Shown piece after piece: positions 16,964-25,830 of a stretch of DNA of 64,000 nucleotides. The notes beneath the pieces were generated by a model. It had not been told where the DNA came from. It saw only the letters and a program-made list of their open reading frames with translations, and searched no databases. The stretch's first letter is position 1. Each line of letters starts with the position of its first letter. A program made the translations under genes and the position numbers. This DNA comes from JAHJDO01 sp964437505 (GTDB lineage Bacteria > JAHJDO01). Location: positions 29,122 to 93,121 of the forward strand of contig CAYTGU010000005.1 of the NCBI GenBank assembly GCA_964437505.1. The letters run 5' to 3'.

Positions 16964-18345
16964 ATTAATTTATCGGCAAGTTTCCCTGCTACTTCGGAAA
17001 TATCACCTGCTCCCATAAAAAGCATTATATCTCCTTTCTCCATAGTATTGCTCAGATAACTGAGAATTCTACTTTTGTCAGGAATATATACGGCATTTTT
17101 ATAGCCATGATTCTTCATAGTACTAAAGATTATATCTGTATTCGCTCCCTTTATAGGAGCTTCTCCTGCGCTGTATACATCGGTTAATATAACCTTATCA
17201 GCTTTTGATAGAGACACAGCGAACTGTTTGTAAAGTTTTTCAGTTCTTGTGTATCTATGCGGTTGAAATACAGCCACAATACGCTTTTTCTCTAAGTTTT
17301 TGGCTGTTTCTAAAACGGATTTAATTTCAGCCGGATGATGAGCATAATCATCTATAACCATTATGTTGCCGATATGCGCCTTAATCTGAAATCTTCTGTC
17401 AACACCCCTGAAACTTTGCAGGCTTTCCTTAACTGCATCAAAGGATAATCCTATTTCCATACCAAGCGCAATTGCTGAAAGCGCATTAAGCACATTATGT
17501 TTTCCAGGAACACTGAGCGGAAAAGAGCCCAGTAATTCAGTATTTTTGTATACATCAAAACGTGTTGAAAGTCCTTCGCATATCAGGTTGTCAGCCCGTA
17601 TATCAGCATTTTTGCTCATTCCATAGGTTGTTATTGGAGTTTTAATTTTTTTTTTATGTAGTTTTGAAACCAGTTCTTTTACATTATTATTGTCAATGCA
17701 ACAAAATATCCTGCCGGATTTATCTATATGTTCTGCAAAATTGAGAAACGCATTTATAATATCTCCAAGATTCTCATAATGCTCCAGATGGTCTTCATCA
17801 ATATTTGTAATAATGCCGAAATACGGATTTAGTTTCAGAAAGGATTTATCGCTTTCGTCAGCCTCTGCTACAAACCATGGGCTTGCTCCAAAGCGGGCAT
17901 TTCCCCCTAAAGAACTAATTTCACCGCCTACAATTACTGTCGGGTCATACTCTGTTTCTATAAGCATATGCGCAATCATTGATGTTACTGTGGTTTTTCC
18001 ATGACAACCTGTTACAAATATGCTCTTTTTGTTATTTGCCATTTTTGCGAGCAGTTCTGCTCTGTGAATTATTGGGATTTTTCTTTTTCTGGCCTCAACA
18101 AGTTCAGGGTTAGACTTTGAAATAGCTGTGGAATAAACGATAAGATCCTGGCTGTTTATGTGCATGGAATTATGACCAGTGAAGATATGCGCGCCGTTTA
18201 GTCTTAGTTTATTGGTTATTGATGAAGGTTTCTGGTCCGAGCCACTTACCTGATATCCTGATTTAAGTAGGATATAGGCAATCCCGCTCATTCCTATCCC
18301 ACCAATACCAACAAAATGAATAGATTTAGTTTCTTTTTGTATCAT
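16960..18345 (-). CDS. murC: UDP-N-acetylmuramate--L-alanine ligase
   Basis: Adds L-Ala to UDP-MurNAc in cytoplasmic peptidoglycan synthesis. The N-terminal Rossmann motif is FVGIGGIGMSGIA (about 11-23), the ATP loop VTGCHGKTTVTSMIAH (about 110-125), and the Mur central residues lie in ADESDKSFL and ITNIDEDHLEHY (about 160-190). The C-terminal VIDDYAHHPAEI and FQPHRYTRT are also MurC hallmarks. ATG 18345 is preferred to a TTG one codon upstream. It overlaps the rnr 3' end by 20 bases. Confidence 0.96.
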   Translation of the reverse strand: MIQKETKSIHFVGIGGIGMSGIAYILLKSGYQVSGSDQKPSSITNKLRLNGAHIFTGHNSMHINSQDLIVYSTAISKSNPELVEARKRKIPIIHRAELLAKMANNKKSIFVTGCHGKTTVTSMIAHMLIETEYDPTVIVGGEISSLGGNARFGASPWFVAEADESDKSFLKLNPYFGIITNIDEDHLEHYENLGDIINAFLNFAEHIDKSGRIFCCIDNNNVKELVSKLHKKKIKTPITTYGMSKNADIRADNLICEGLSTRFDVYKNTELLGSFPLSVPGKHNVLNALSAIALGMEIGLSFDAVKESLQSFRGVDRRFQIKAHIGNIMVIDDYAHHPAEIKSVLETAKNLEKKRIVAVFQPHRYTRTEKLYKQFAVSLSKADKVILTDVYSAGEAPIKGANTDIIFSTMKNHGYKNAVYIPDKSRILSYLSNTMEKGDIMLFMGAGDISEVAGKLADKLI

Positions 18346-20023
18346 CAATCAATATAAAATCAATTAGTCTCTTATCGCTATTCACTTTAACTATTTTTGC
18401 CTTTACTGAATCTCCAAGCTGGAATCTTCTCTTTGTGCGTCTTCCTACAAGCGCAAACTGTTTCTCAGAGAAAGTGTAGTAGTCATTCTTTAATGCGCTG
18501 ACATGAACAAGCCCTTCAGCAAGAGTATCACTAAGCTCAATAAATAAGCCATATGGCTGAACACCGGATATTACCCCTTCAAATATGTCTCCCACTTTAT
18601 TTTTCATAAACTCAACCTGTTTTAACTTAATTGTTTCTCTTTCTATTTTAAGAGCTATTTGCTCTCTTTCAGAAGCAATGCCTGCAATCTCAGGAAGGTT
18701 ATCCATTCGGTTTTTAAACTTGTTTTTAAGAATTCTGTGAACAATTAAGTCAGGATAGCGCCTGATAGGGGAGGTAAAATGAGTATAGCAGTTTAATGCA
18801 AGCCCGAAGTGCCCAACATTCTTGGTGGAATATATTGCTTTTTGCATGCATGTTAAAAGGATCTGGCTAATAAGAACGTGGTCCTTTTCCCCATTTGTTT
18901 TATGCAGGAATCTCTGTATGTATTTTGGATTTTTGGATTTATTTTGATCAAATTTGTAATTCAGCGTTTTTGCAAGCATTGCAAAGTCTTTTATTTTTAG
19001 GTCGTCTGGAGTTTCATGAATACGATAGATCATAGGAACCTTATTCTTAGTAATGTATTCTGCTACGCACTGATTTGCAAGAAGCATGAATTCCTCGATC
19101 AAAACATGACTGGATAATCTCTTCTTCTTTTGAATATCAAGAACTTTCCCATTCCCGTCAAGCGAGATTTTAACCTCGGGGACATCAAAATCAATGTATC
19201 CTCTATCCAATCTTTTTTTATCTAATATCTTGCTTAGTTTGTACATAATTTTTAGAGCTGATGATATTCCTGTGTGTTTACTTGCCTCGTTAGAATATAT
19301 CAATTCTTCTGCAGATTCATATGATAACCTTGCCTTGCTTTTGATTATGCTCTCAAAGATTTCGTATTCTGTAATATTGCCCTGCGCATCTATTTTTATC
19401 ATGACTGTTAAAGTTAATCTGTTTTCGTCAGGCTTTAAACTGCACAGATTCTCAGAAAGCTTGGAAGGCAGCATTGGAATCACTTTATCAGGCAGGTATA
19501 TGCTTGTTCCTCTGGAAAGAGCTTGGTTGTCTATATGCTTATTTTTATTTACATAATGATCAACATCCGCTATGTGAACGCCCAGTGAGAAACCTCCTTT
19601 CTCAGTTTTCTCGATAGATACTGCATCGTCAAAATCCTTTGCATCTTCAGGGTCTATTGTAAAACATGTAAGTTCTGTTAGGTTGCGGCGCTTTTTAATT
19701 TCTTCTTTAGAAATAAACGGATCAATTCTTTCACATTCTTCTATTACTGATTTAGGAAAAGTTGGTGATATTTTAAATTCTTCTAAAATACTCTTAATAG
19801 GATCAACTATCTTTGAAGCGGTATATCTGCCACCTCTGTCTTTCACAATTAGTCCTTGTTTGAAAATTTCCTTTACAGTGCGGCGAAATTTTGGATATGC
19901 AGTTCTGTGAATGCCCATTGTTCTTGCTAGTTCTTTTATTTTTAATGGACGCTTTGATTTTTTAAGACAAGATATAATTTTATCTGTAAGGGGACTTCGA
20001 TATTCGGATTCGGAAATTTTCAC
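18326..20023 (-). CDS. rnr: RNase R-type exoribonuclease lacking the cold-shock domains
   Basis: A 3'-to-5' exoribonuclease. It has an N-terminal winged helix (about 10-70), an RNB domain with TIDPEDAKDFDDAVSIE (about 116-132) and FTSPIRRYPDLIVHRIL (about 413-429), and a C-terminal S1 domain (about 476-560). At 565 residues it is well short of the usual 700-800. Where CSD1 and CSD2 normally lie, the winged helix (GGRYTASK) passes almost directly into the pre-RNB helix (about 72-95). GTG 20023 follows AGAGGGG. It is first in line upstream of murC. Confidence 0.92.
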   Translation of the reverse strand: MKISESEYRSPLTDKIISCLKKSKRPLKIKELARTMGIHRTAYPKFRRTVKEIFKQGLIVKDRGGRYTASKIVDPIKSILEEFKISPTFPKSVIEECERIDPFISKEEIKKRRNLTELTCFTIDPEDAKDFDDAVSIEKTEKGGFSLGVHIADVDHYVNKNKHIDNQALSRGTSIYLPDKVIPMLPSKLSENLCSLKPDENRLTLTVMIKIDAQGNITEYEIFESIIKSKARLSYESAEELIYSNEASKHTGISSALKIMYKLSKILDKKRLDRGYIDFDVPEVKISLDGNGKVLDIQKKKRLSSHVLIEEFMLLANQCVAEYITKNKVPMIYRIHETPDDLKIKDFAMLAKTLNYKFDQNKSKNPKYIQRFLHKTNGEKDHVLISQILLTCMQKAIYSTKNVGHFGLALNCYTHFTSPIRRYPDLIVHRILKNKFKNRMDNLPEIAGIASEREQIALKIERETIKLKQVEFMKNKVGDIFEGVISGVQPYGLFIELSDTLAEGLVHVSALKNDYYTFSEKQFALVGRRTKRRFQLGDSVKAKIVKVNSDKRLIDFILIDDTKRN

Positions 20024-20040
20024 TTTAAAATGTCCCCTCT

Positions 20041-20098
20041 GTCATTGCTGAGAGTGAAATTCTCGGCCACGCCGCTACGCTTCTCGCAATGTCATTTT
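20041..20098. repeat. Short palindromic repeat, copy A
   Basis: It begins GTCATTGCTGAGAG and ends CGCTTCTCGCAATGTCATTTT, with a GC-rich centre (GCCACGCCGCTACG). The two ends are near inverted repeats (GTCATTGC... and ...GCAATG). It lies between the MNT antitoxin gene and rnr. The terminal CTTCTCGCAATG plus CATTTT is shared, in the same orientation, with the copy at 20881. Confidence 0.75.
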
Positions 20099-20113
20099 TG
20101 CTATTAAATGAGG

Positions 20114-20443
20114 TCAAGAAATCTCTATGCCGAATTTTCTAATCTCAATAATAAGCGGAGAATCATGATTTCTGTATTCTTGCAGAGAAACAGGAATTGG
20201 TTCAATACGAGTATCTATCCTGCGGGTTTTTTTTAAAAGAAATTGAAGTTCGTCTGTGGTGTCCTTCCCGAATTTAGAAGAAATAATGCAAAGGTCAATG
20301 TCGCTTTCTTTTTTTGCTTTCCCTCTGGCATAGGAACCAAAAAGAATTAATTTCTCAACAGGCGTACCTTCTTCCTCTAAGAGATTTCTAAACCTTAAAG
20401 CGATATTTTGTATGTTTTTTCTTATAGTTTTCTTTTTAGCCAT
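20114..20443 (-). CDS. MNT-type nucleotidyltransferase antitoxin
   Basis: A minimal nucleotidyltransferase of the MNT/MntA kind, the antitoxin half of HEPN/MNT modules. The catalytic signature LFGSYARGKAKKESDIDL is at about residues 34-51, with the GS and the paired Asp of SDID; a third acidic residue likely lies near IEPI. 109 residues. In studied systems the enzyme adenylylates the HEPN toxin. Its ATG lies within the 3' end of the HEPN gene (22-base overlap), which indicates coupling. Confidence 0.88.
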   Translation of the reverse strand: MAKKKTIRKNIQNIALRFRNLLEEEGTPVEKLILFGSYARGKAKKESDIDLCIISSKFGKDTTDELQFLLKKTRRIDTRIEPIPVSLQEYRNHDSPLIIEIRKFGIEIS

Positions 20444-20808
20444 AGATATATGTCCTTCGCTCTCTTAAAATATCCTTCCGTATATTCTTTAGTTGCTTTT
20501 TTGAAAAATTTGCGTTTATAGTCATTATACCTTGCCTCAATGTTAAAACTGGTTATTTCAGCCAAAAGATCTAATTGTTCTTCAGAAAATTCGATACCAC
20601 TTAATTCTGACAATCTTACTAAATTATGTACATAAGGAGCTTGCTGTTTTGTTTTCTTGACCACCAATGATTTAATAATCTTCTCAAGAAATAAATGACA
20701 AAAGAAAAGACAATGATGATATCTCTTTGAGATGAAAAGACTTTTAGCGGTTTTAAGGTCATCTTCAGCCCCTTCAAACCAGTAATTAATCATCTCGCTA
20801 ATTTTCAT
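20422..20808 (-). CDS. HEPN-domain toxin
   Basis: A 128-residue all-helical HEPN protein starting MKISEMINYWFEGAEDDLKT in two parts, then the typical AKSLFISKRYHHCLFFCHLFLEKIIKSL pattern in segments (about 20-48). It pairs with the downstream MNT gene. It is the variety found with MNT that often lacks a strict RxxxxH; I do not see a clear RxxxxH motif, so catalytic RNase activity is uncertain. The module sits between two copies of the same palindromic repeat. Confidence 0.85.
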   Translation of the reverse strand: MKISEMINYWFEGAEDDLKTAKSLFISKRYHHCLFFCHLFLEKIIKSLVVKKTKQQAPYVHNLVRLSELSGIEFSEEQLDLLAEITSFNIEARYNDYKRKFFKKATKEYTEGYFKRAKDIYLWLKRKL

Positions 20809-20880
20809 GTTTCTATTTTATCACCTCTCTCATAAAAATCCACTAATATTTATATTTGATCAAGTCGGAGAGTCACAGAG

Positions 20881-20917
20881 AGATTGCTTCGTCGCTTACA
20901 CTTCTCGCAATGACATT
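20881..20917. repeat. Short palindromic repeat, copy B
   Basis: AGATTGCTTCGTCGCTTACA then CTTCTCGCAATGACATTT. Read on the minus strand this is the familiar GTCATTGCGAG...GCGACGAAGCAATCT form of an extragenic palindromic repeat. It directly abuts the ppiD-like stop codon (20918-20920). Together with copy A it brackets the HEPN/MNT module in direct orientation. Confidence 0.8.
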
Positions 20918-22381
20918 TTAGTCTAGAGATGTGGATTTAGATCGTATTTTATCAAGATTATTTACAATCTTTGCTTCCTGCTTTAGGTTTTTGAACCATT
21001 TCTCATATACTAACTGCTTCTTTTTTTGCATAAGAGTCTGTTTTATCTGTTCCTTCTGTGCATCAAATTCTTCTTTATCAGCGGCTTTTTTCTCAACAAG
21101 TTCAATCACAAATATACGTTGGGGTTCTGACACTTTTTTTATATCATCTTTTTTTAGGAGGAACACTTCTGCTATGAGTTTAGGGGCATATCCTAGGTCT
21201 TTTGCATACACTCCTCTTTCAAAAAACTCTGTTTGCTTAATCTCATAACCGGACTTTTTTGCCAACTTTTCAATGTTTTTTGCCCCGAACCGAGATTCTC
21301 TGGTTCGGGGAAATTTTTTAATGAACTCATCTGCTTTTTTCTCAGCTAGTTCCTTTGCTTTAAGAACAGTTAATCTTTTGCGTACTTCATCCTTCACTTC
21401 TTCTATCTGATCAGGTATGTAGGATGGTTTTAGATCCACAAGTCTTAATATACAAAATCCTTTAGCTGTTTTAACAGGGTTGCTTATATCATCTTTGCTA
21501 AGAGAAAATGCGCTTTGAGAAAACTCACGGGAATGGCCTATTTCTAAAATTTCCTCTGTTTCTGCGAAATACCCGGTCTGCTTTGATGAGAGGTTCTCTT
21601 TCTTCAATACCTCTTTCCATTTATTTTCTTCTCCCAGGTCAATAGAAAGATCATATGCTCTCTCTTCATCTTTAATAAGAACGTATTCTATATTAACCCT
21701 ATCAGGCTGCTTGAACGACTTTTTATTCTTAGAAAAATATTCAGTAATATCTTCATCATTCACAGATACCTTAGTTTCGAATTCATCTACACTGAAGCGT
21801 ATATATTTGATTTTTACTTTTTCGTTTTTTACCATAAATTCGTCTAAAATTACATTGTCGCTTATTATAACTGGCTCAGTGATTCTTTTCCAAAGATGCT
21901 CAAGTGCAAGAGATTGCCTAATCCCGTTCTCAATTCTTTGCCACTGAGAAGCAGGGATGCCGTTTACATACTGTTCAAACTTTGCCTTATCAAACCCGCC
22001 TTTCTTGTTTTTAAATACAGGATCTTGTTTTATCCTATCTATAATCTCTTTATCTGATATTTTTATACGCTGTTTCTTTATCTCCTGCATAAGGAGTCTT
22101 TGGTCTATTAATTGATTTAGAACCTGTTTCTCTAAGTCCAGATTTTTTTTGATTCTGTCAAATTGATCTCCATACATTTTTCTATAATTTCTCTCCGTAC
22201 TTATTAGAGCATAGCTGAACTCTTCATGCTTGATAACATCTCCATTCACTTTTGCTACAGCAATATTCGTTTTTGCTTTGAATGTCATATGCATTCCCCA
22301 TGAAAAGAATATTGTAGCTAGGAAGCTTAATGCCGTTATCCACATTATTGGCTTCATGTTCTTTCTTATAGACTTAAGCAC
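20918..22381 (-). CDS. PpiD/SurA-like periplasmic peptidyl-prolyl isomerase
   Basis: A membrane-anchored foldase. It has an N-terminal transmembrane segment (about 13-31, IMWITALSFLATIFFSWGM), a SurA_N-like chaperone region (about 38-170), and a parvulin PPIase-like domain (about 225-330, ending near ISNPVKTAKGFCILRLVDL). A second, degenerate C-terminal region reaches residue 487. GTG 22381 has AGGAG eight bases upstream; an internal ATG eight codons later is possible. PpiD proteins usually help outer-membrane or exported proteins fold, which supports a Gram-negative envelope. The catalytic residues of the parvulin domain are not clearly conserved. Confidence 0.85.
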   Translation of the reverse strand: MLKSIRKNMKPIMWITALSFLATIFFSWGMHMTFKAKTNIAVAKVNGDVIKHEEFSYALISTERNYRKMYGDQFDRIKKNLDLEKQVLNQLIDQRLLMQEIKKQRIKISDKEIIDRIKQDPVFKNKKGGFDKAKFEQYVNGIPASQWQRIENGIRQSLALEHLWKRITEPVIISDNVILDEFMVKNEKVKIKYIRFSVDEFETKVSVNDEDITEYFSKNKKSFKQPDRVNIEYVLIKDEERAYDLSIDLGEENKWKEVLKKENLSSKQTGYFAETEEILEIGHSREFSQSAFSLSKDDISNPVKTAKGFCILRLVDLKPSYIPDQIEEVKDEVRKRLTVLKAKELAEKKADEFIKKFPRTRESRFGAKNIEKLAKKSGYEIKQTEFFERGVYAKDLGYAPKLIAEVFLLKKDDIKKVSEPQRIFVIELVEKKAADKEEFDAQKEQIKQTLMQKKKQLVYEKWFKNLKQEAKIVNNLDKIRSKSTSLD

Positions 22382-22405
22382 TGTTTTTTCTCCTGATTCA
22401 AAAAG

Positions 22406-22479
22406 TACGCCAGGAGGGATTCGAACCCCCGGCCCTCTGCTTAGAAGGCAGATGCTCTATCCAACTGAGCTACTGGCGC
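22406..22479 (-). tRNA. tRNA-Arg (anticodon UCU)
   Basis: A 74-nt cloverleaf on the minus strand. The acceptor stem GCGCCAG pairs with CTGGCGT, discriminator A. The anticodon stem TCTGC/GCAGA encloses the loop CTTCTAA, giving TCT. The T-arm is GGGGG, loop TTCGAAT, then CCCTC. CCA is not encoded. It lies 24 bases upstream of the ppiD-like gene on the same strand. Confidence 0.95.
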
Positions 22480-22575
22480 AGGCATAATTGCAGGTATGTT
22501 AGCAAAAAGCGCAACCCAGTTCAAGGTACAAATTCCAATAGACAAAACAGCATGTAATGTTATAATCGGTCTGTT

Positions 22576-23238
22576 ATGAAAAGAGGGTTTTTATTAACAT
22601 TGGAGGGACCTGAGGGTAGTGGGAAATCCACGCATTCCAAGTTACTCGCTAGTTATCTTACTCAGAAAGGAATTAAGATTTATTGCACAAGAGAGCCGGG
22701 TAGCACAGCATTAGGAGAAAAAATGAGGCAATTACTGCTCTCTCCTATGCACAAGAATATGTCAATAAGGACCGAATTACTGCTGTATGAAGCAGCGCGA
22801 GCGCAGCATGTTGATGAGATTATTATCCCTGCATTAGGGAAAAACATTGCTGTAATCTGTGATCGTTTCTATGATGCTACATTTGCATATCAAGGGTATG
22901 GAAGAAAAATAGATCTGAATATTGTAAAGTACATAAATGACTTTGCTGTGAACAAGGTAAAACCAGATCTGACAATTCTTTTGGATATTGATGTGAATGT
23001 TGGGTTAAAAAAATCCTCGCATTTATCAAAGGATTCTTTTTTGGGAGGAGAGAGTGACAGGATTGAGCAGGAAGATATTGAATTTCATAAAAGAGTGCGG
23101 GAAGGATATCTCAATCTTGCAAAAAGAGAGCCGGAACGTATAAAGGTGGTAATGGTAAAAGATGAGATTAGCAAGACACAGTTAGAAATTCAGAGATATG
23201 TAGACGATTTATTGAAAAGAAATAATTATGTCATTTAA
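22576..23238 (+). CDS. tmk: Thymidylate kinase
   Basis: Phosphorylates dTMP to dTDP. The P-loop LEGPEGSGKSTHSK is at about residues 9-22, TREPGSTALGEKMRQLLL at about 38-55 (DR/REPG motif), and CDRFYDATFAYQGYGR at about 95-110. The 220-residue length is normal. No clear ribosome-binding site is seen before ATG 22576. It overlaps holB by 11 bases, in the tmk-holB-ricT order also known from Firmicutes. Confidence 0.96.
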   Translation: MKRGFLLTLEGPEGSGKSTHSKLLASYLTQKGIKIYCTREPGSTALGEKMRQLLLSPMHKNMSIRTELLLYEAARAQHVDEIIIPALGKNIAVICDRFYDATFAYQGYGRKIDLNIVKYINDFAVNKVKPDLTILLDIDVNVGLKKSSHLSKDSFLGGESDRIEQEDIEFHKRVREGYLNLAKREPERIKVVMVKDEISKTQLEIQRYVDDLLKRNNYVI

Positions 23239-24262
23239 TGATATTGTTGGACAAGAAATACCTATAAGACTTTTGCAGAATTCGTTAAAACATAGAAGAG
23301 TCTCTCATGCTTATCTATTTATTGGTCCGCGTGGAGTGGGTAAAAAGTTAACAGCAATTAATCTTGCCAAGGCATTGAATTGTGAAGAGTCCGCTAAGGT
23401 TCCTTGTGATAGATGTGTAAGTTGCAAAAAAATAGATGCTTCCATACATCCGGATGTAAAATGTATTTATCCAACAGGGCCTTCTTTATCCATAACAATC
23501 GATAATATTAGAGAATTAAGAACACAAATATCGTTTAAAACATATGAGGGGAAGAAAAAAGTATATATTATTGCAGAAGCAGAAAATATGGGACTTCAAG
23601 CTGCAAATTGTCTTTTAAAAACACTGGAAGAACCCCCCGATAATTCTATACTAATCTTAACTTCTACAGACTCACATCTGCTTTTACAAACTATAGTTTC
23701 ACGTTGTCAAACAGTTCCTTTTAGCAGAATAGAGCTTCGAAGAATTGAAAACTTTTTAATAGAGCATCATAGAGTAAACAAATCTCTTGCTCGTTTCATA
23801 GCCAATTTATCCCAGGGTAGTTTAGGTGAGGCGCTTAAGTTGAAAGATGATACTCAAATACCTCTCATAAAGACAAAATTAATGGATGTTCTTAATAGAT
23901 TGAGGAATGAAGATGTACTTGGTCTTGTAGGGGAGTTCAATAAGGAAATCTTTGCTAATGGTCATGATGAGAAGAGGATGGATGTTGCAGAATATAGAAA
24001 TAAGTTACATATAGGCTTGGACATGCTTACAACATGTCTCAGAGATATTGCGATATTGAAACAAGCTAGAGAACAAGTTCCTCTTATTAATTTGGATATT
24101 AGAGAAGATCTAAAACAACTGGAGAATCAGTTCTCTCTGTCTCAGATTGATGGCTTTTTGAACACAATTACTGATATGAAGATGTATGTAAAGAACAATG
24201 TTAATCCTCAACTTATTTTAGAAAGACTACTTTTGGACATGCAAGGGAAGGTAGATGCATAA
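23228..24262 (+). CDS. holB: DNA polymerase III delta' subunit
   Basis: An AAA+ clamp-loader subunit. It shows the degenerate P-loop IGPRGVGKKLTAINLAKALN (about 33-52), a zinc finger with CEESAKVPCDRCVSCKK (about 53-69), KTLEEPPDNSILIL (about 134-147) and an arginine-finger-like TIVSRCQTV (about 157-165, SRC motif). It is 344 residues, and the C-terminal domain is helical. A DnaX-type product would share the N-terminal region, but length and tmk linkage favour delta'. Confidence 0.9.
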   Translation: MSFNDIVGQEIPIRLLQNSLKHRRVSHAYLFIGPRGVGKKLTAINLAKALNCEESAKVPCDRCVSCKKIDASIHPDVKCIYPTGPSLSITIDNIRELRTQISFKTYEGKKKVYIIAEAENMGLQAANCLLKTLEEPPDNSILILTSTDSHLLLQTIVSRCQTVPFSRIELRRIENFLIEHHRVNKSLARFIANLSQGSLGEALKLKDDTQIPLIKTKLMDVLNRLRNEDVLGLVGEFNKEIFANGHDEKRMDVAEYRNKLHIGLDMLTTCLRDIAILKQAREQVPLINLDIREDLKQLENQFSLSQIDGFLNTITDMKMYVKNNVNPQLILERLLLDMQGKVDA

Positions 24263-25034
24263 GATAACGCAGGTTAGAATTTGCAGAGACAGAACACTAT
24301 GGCTTGATGTTGGGAATACTATTCCTAAATACAATGATTACTGCTTAATAGAGACAGATGGAGATAAATATTACGCTAAAGTTGCATCAGGCATACGAGA
24401 GGTAGCTGATTGTATATGTTCTAAAGACAATGGACAAATCATTAGAGTTGCAACAGAGAATGATATAAGTCAGATACAGGATATATTGGAACGAGAGAAA
24501 AAGTCATTGGCGATATGTTTAGAAAAAGCAGATAAACACGGTCTTCCAATTAGAGTTATAGATGCAAAATTCGCACACGACAGAAGTAAAATAATCTTTC
24601 ATTTTGTAGCAGACAACAGAGTGGATTTTAGAGACCTGTTAAAAGATATTGAACACACATTAAAAACGAGAGTAGAATTAAGGCAAATAGGCGTGCGGGA
24701 TAGAGCGAAAATTGTTACGGGATGTGGGCATTGTGGGAGAGTTCTTTGTTGTGCAAGCTTTATTAAGGAGTTTCAGGCAGTTACTATTCAAAATGCTAAA
24801 TCTCAGAATTTCCACTTAGACCCTTCAAAAATATCTGGTTTATGTGGACGCTTGATGTGCTGTCTGAGATATGAATCGGAGTTGTATCAAGAGATGAGAA
24901 AATCCTTTCCCAAAATAGATACAACGGTGAATACAGAACACGGACAGGGGAAGGTCGTTGATTTAAATATACTCAGAAGCAGTGTTACTGTAGAATTGGA
25001 GAGTGGTAAAAGGTACGAACATAAGATAAAATAG
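24255..25034 (+). CDS. ricT: PSP1-domain protein, RicT/YaaT-like
   Basis: 259 residues with the PSP1 C-terminal domain (about 60-190). Conserved cysteines occur as GCGHCGRVLCCASF (about 155-168) and SGLCGRLMCCLRYE (about 194-207). In Bacillus the RicT (YaaT) protein with RicA and RicF carries Fe-S clusters and aids RNA processing. No RicA or RicF gene is visible here, so only the family is secure. It overlaps holB by eight bases. Confidence 0.9.
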   Translation: MHKITQVRICRDRTLWLDVGNTIPKYNDYCLIETDGDKYYAKVASGIREVADCICSKDNGQIIRVATENDISQIQDILEREKKSLAICLEKADKHGLPIRVIDAKFAHDRSKIIFHFVADNRVDFRDLLKDIEHTLKTRVELRQIGVRDRAKIVTGCGHCGRVLCCASFIKEFQAVTIQNAKSQNFHLDPSKISGLCGRLMCCLRYESELYQEMRKSFPKIDTTVNTEHGQGKVVDLNILRSSVTVELESGKRYEHKIK

Positions 25035-25051
25035 GGAAAGAGGATGATATT

Positions 25052-25828
25052 ATGAGAATTTTTGCTATTGGAATGCATCCTGATGATGTAGAGTTTATTA
25101 TGGCAGGGACTCTTGCTCTGCTAAAGAAGAAAAGGCATAAGATAACCATTGCAACTGTAGGGTCAGGAGATATGGGATCTGTTGAATATGTTCCAGCAGA
25201 CCTGAGTAGAAAACGCTATATGGAGGCTAAGGCATCAGCAGAACTGCTTGAAGCAGAATACATTAGTTGTGGCATATCCTGTTTGCATGTTGTGTTTGAT
25301 AATCCAACAAGGTTTATGGTTACGGAAATGATACGAAAAATAGACCCTGACATTGTTATTACTATGTCTCCTCAGGATTATATGAAGGATCATGAGATAA
25401 CTGCTGATTTGGTCTGGGATGCGTGTTTCAACGCGTCAATTCCCAATTATCATACTTGTTTGGTAAATCCAGCAAAAGCAACATCTAAGATTCCATATTT
25501 ATACTATGGAGATCCATTGGATTTAACGGATAGATTCGGTAATTCTATAGAGCCTGAGTTTTATATAGACATTAAAGATGTGATGGAAACCAAATCAAGT
25601 ATGTTAAAGAAACATGAAAGTCAACGGTCATGGTTAAAAAGGCAGCACGGCATGGACAAATATACAGAGACTATGAAAGAACTTTCACGCAGAAGAGGAA
25701 ACGAGATTGGCATAGAACATGCCGAAGGATTCAGACAACATAAAGGACATCCATTTCCTCAGGATAATATTTTAGAGAAATTGTTGAAAAACAAGGTTAA
25801 ATATAAAAAGCAAGATAACGGAGGATAA
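25052..25828 (+). CDS. LmbE/PIG-L-type de-N-acetylase
   Basis: A zinc-dependent deacetylase family acting on N-acetylglucosaminyl groups. The metal-binding GMHPDDVEF is at residues 7-15, and the second His-containing motif is MKDHEITADLVWDA (about 110-123, HEIT pattern). 258 residues, no signal peptide, hence cytoplasmic. It is separated by two bases from a NagB-like gene. The pair suggests handling of an amino-sugar derivative: deacetylation, then a NagB-fold step. The substrate is not predictable. Confidence 0.85.
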   Translation: MRIFAIGMHPDDVEFIMAGTLALLKKKRHKITIATVGSGDMGSVEYVPADLSRKRYMEAKASAELLEAEYISCGISCLHVVFDNPTRFMVTEMIRKIDPDIVITMSPQDYMKDHEITADLVWDACFNASIPNYHTCLVNPAKATSKIPYLYYGDPLDLTDRFGNSIEPEFYIDIKDVMETKSSMLKKHESQRSWLKRQHGMDKYTETMKELSRRRGNEIGIEHAEGFRQHKGHPFPQDNILEKLLKNKVKYKKQDNGG

Positions 25829-25830
25829 CT

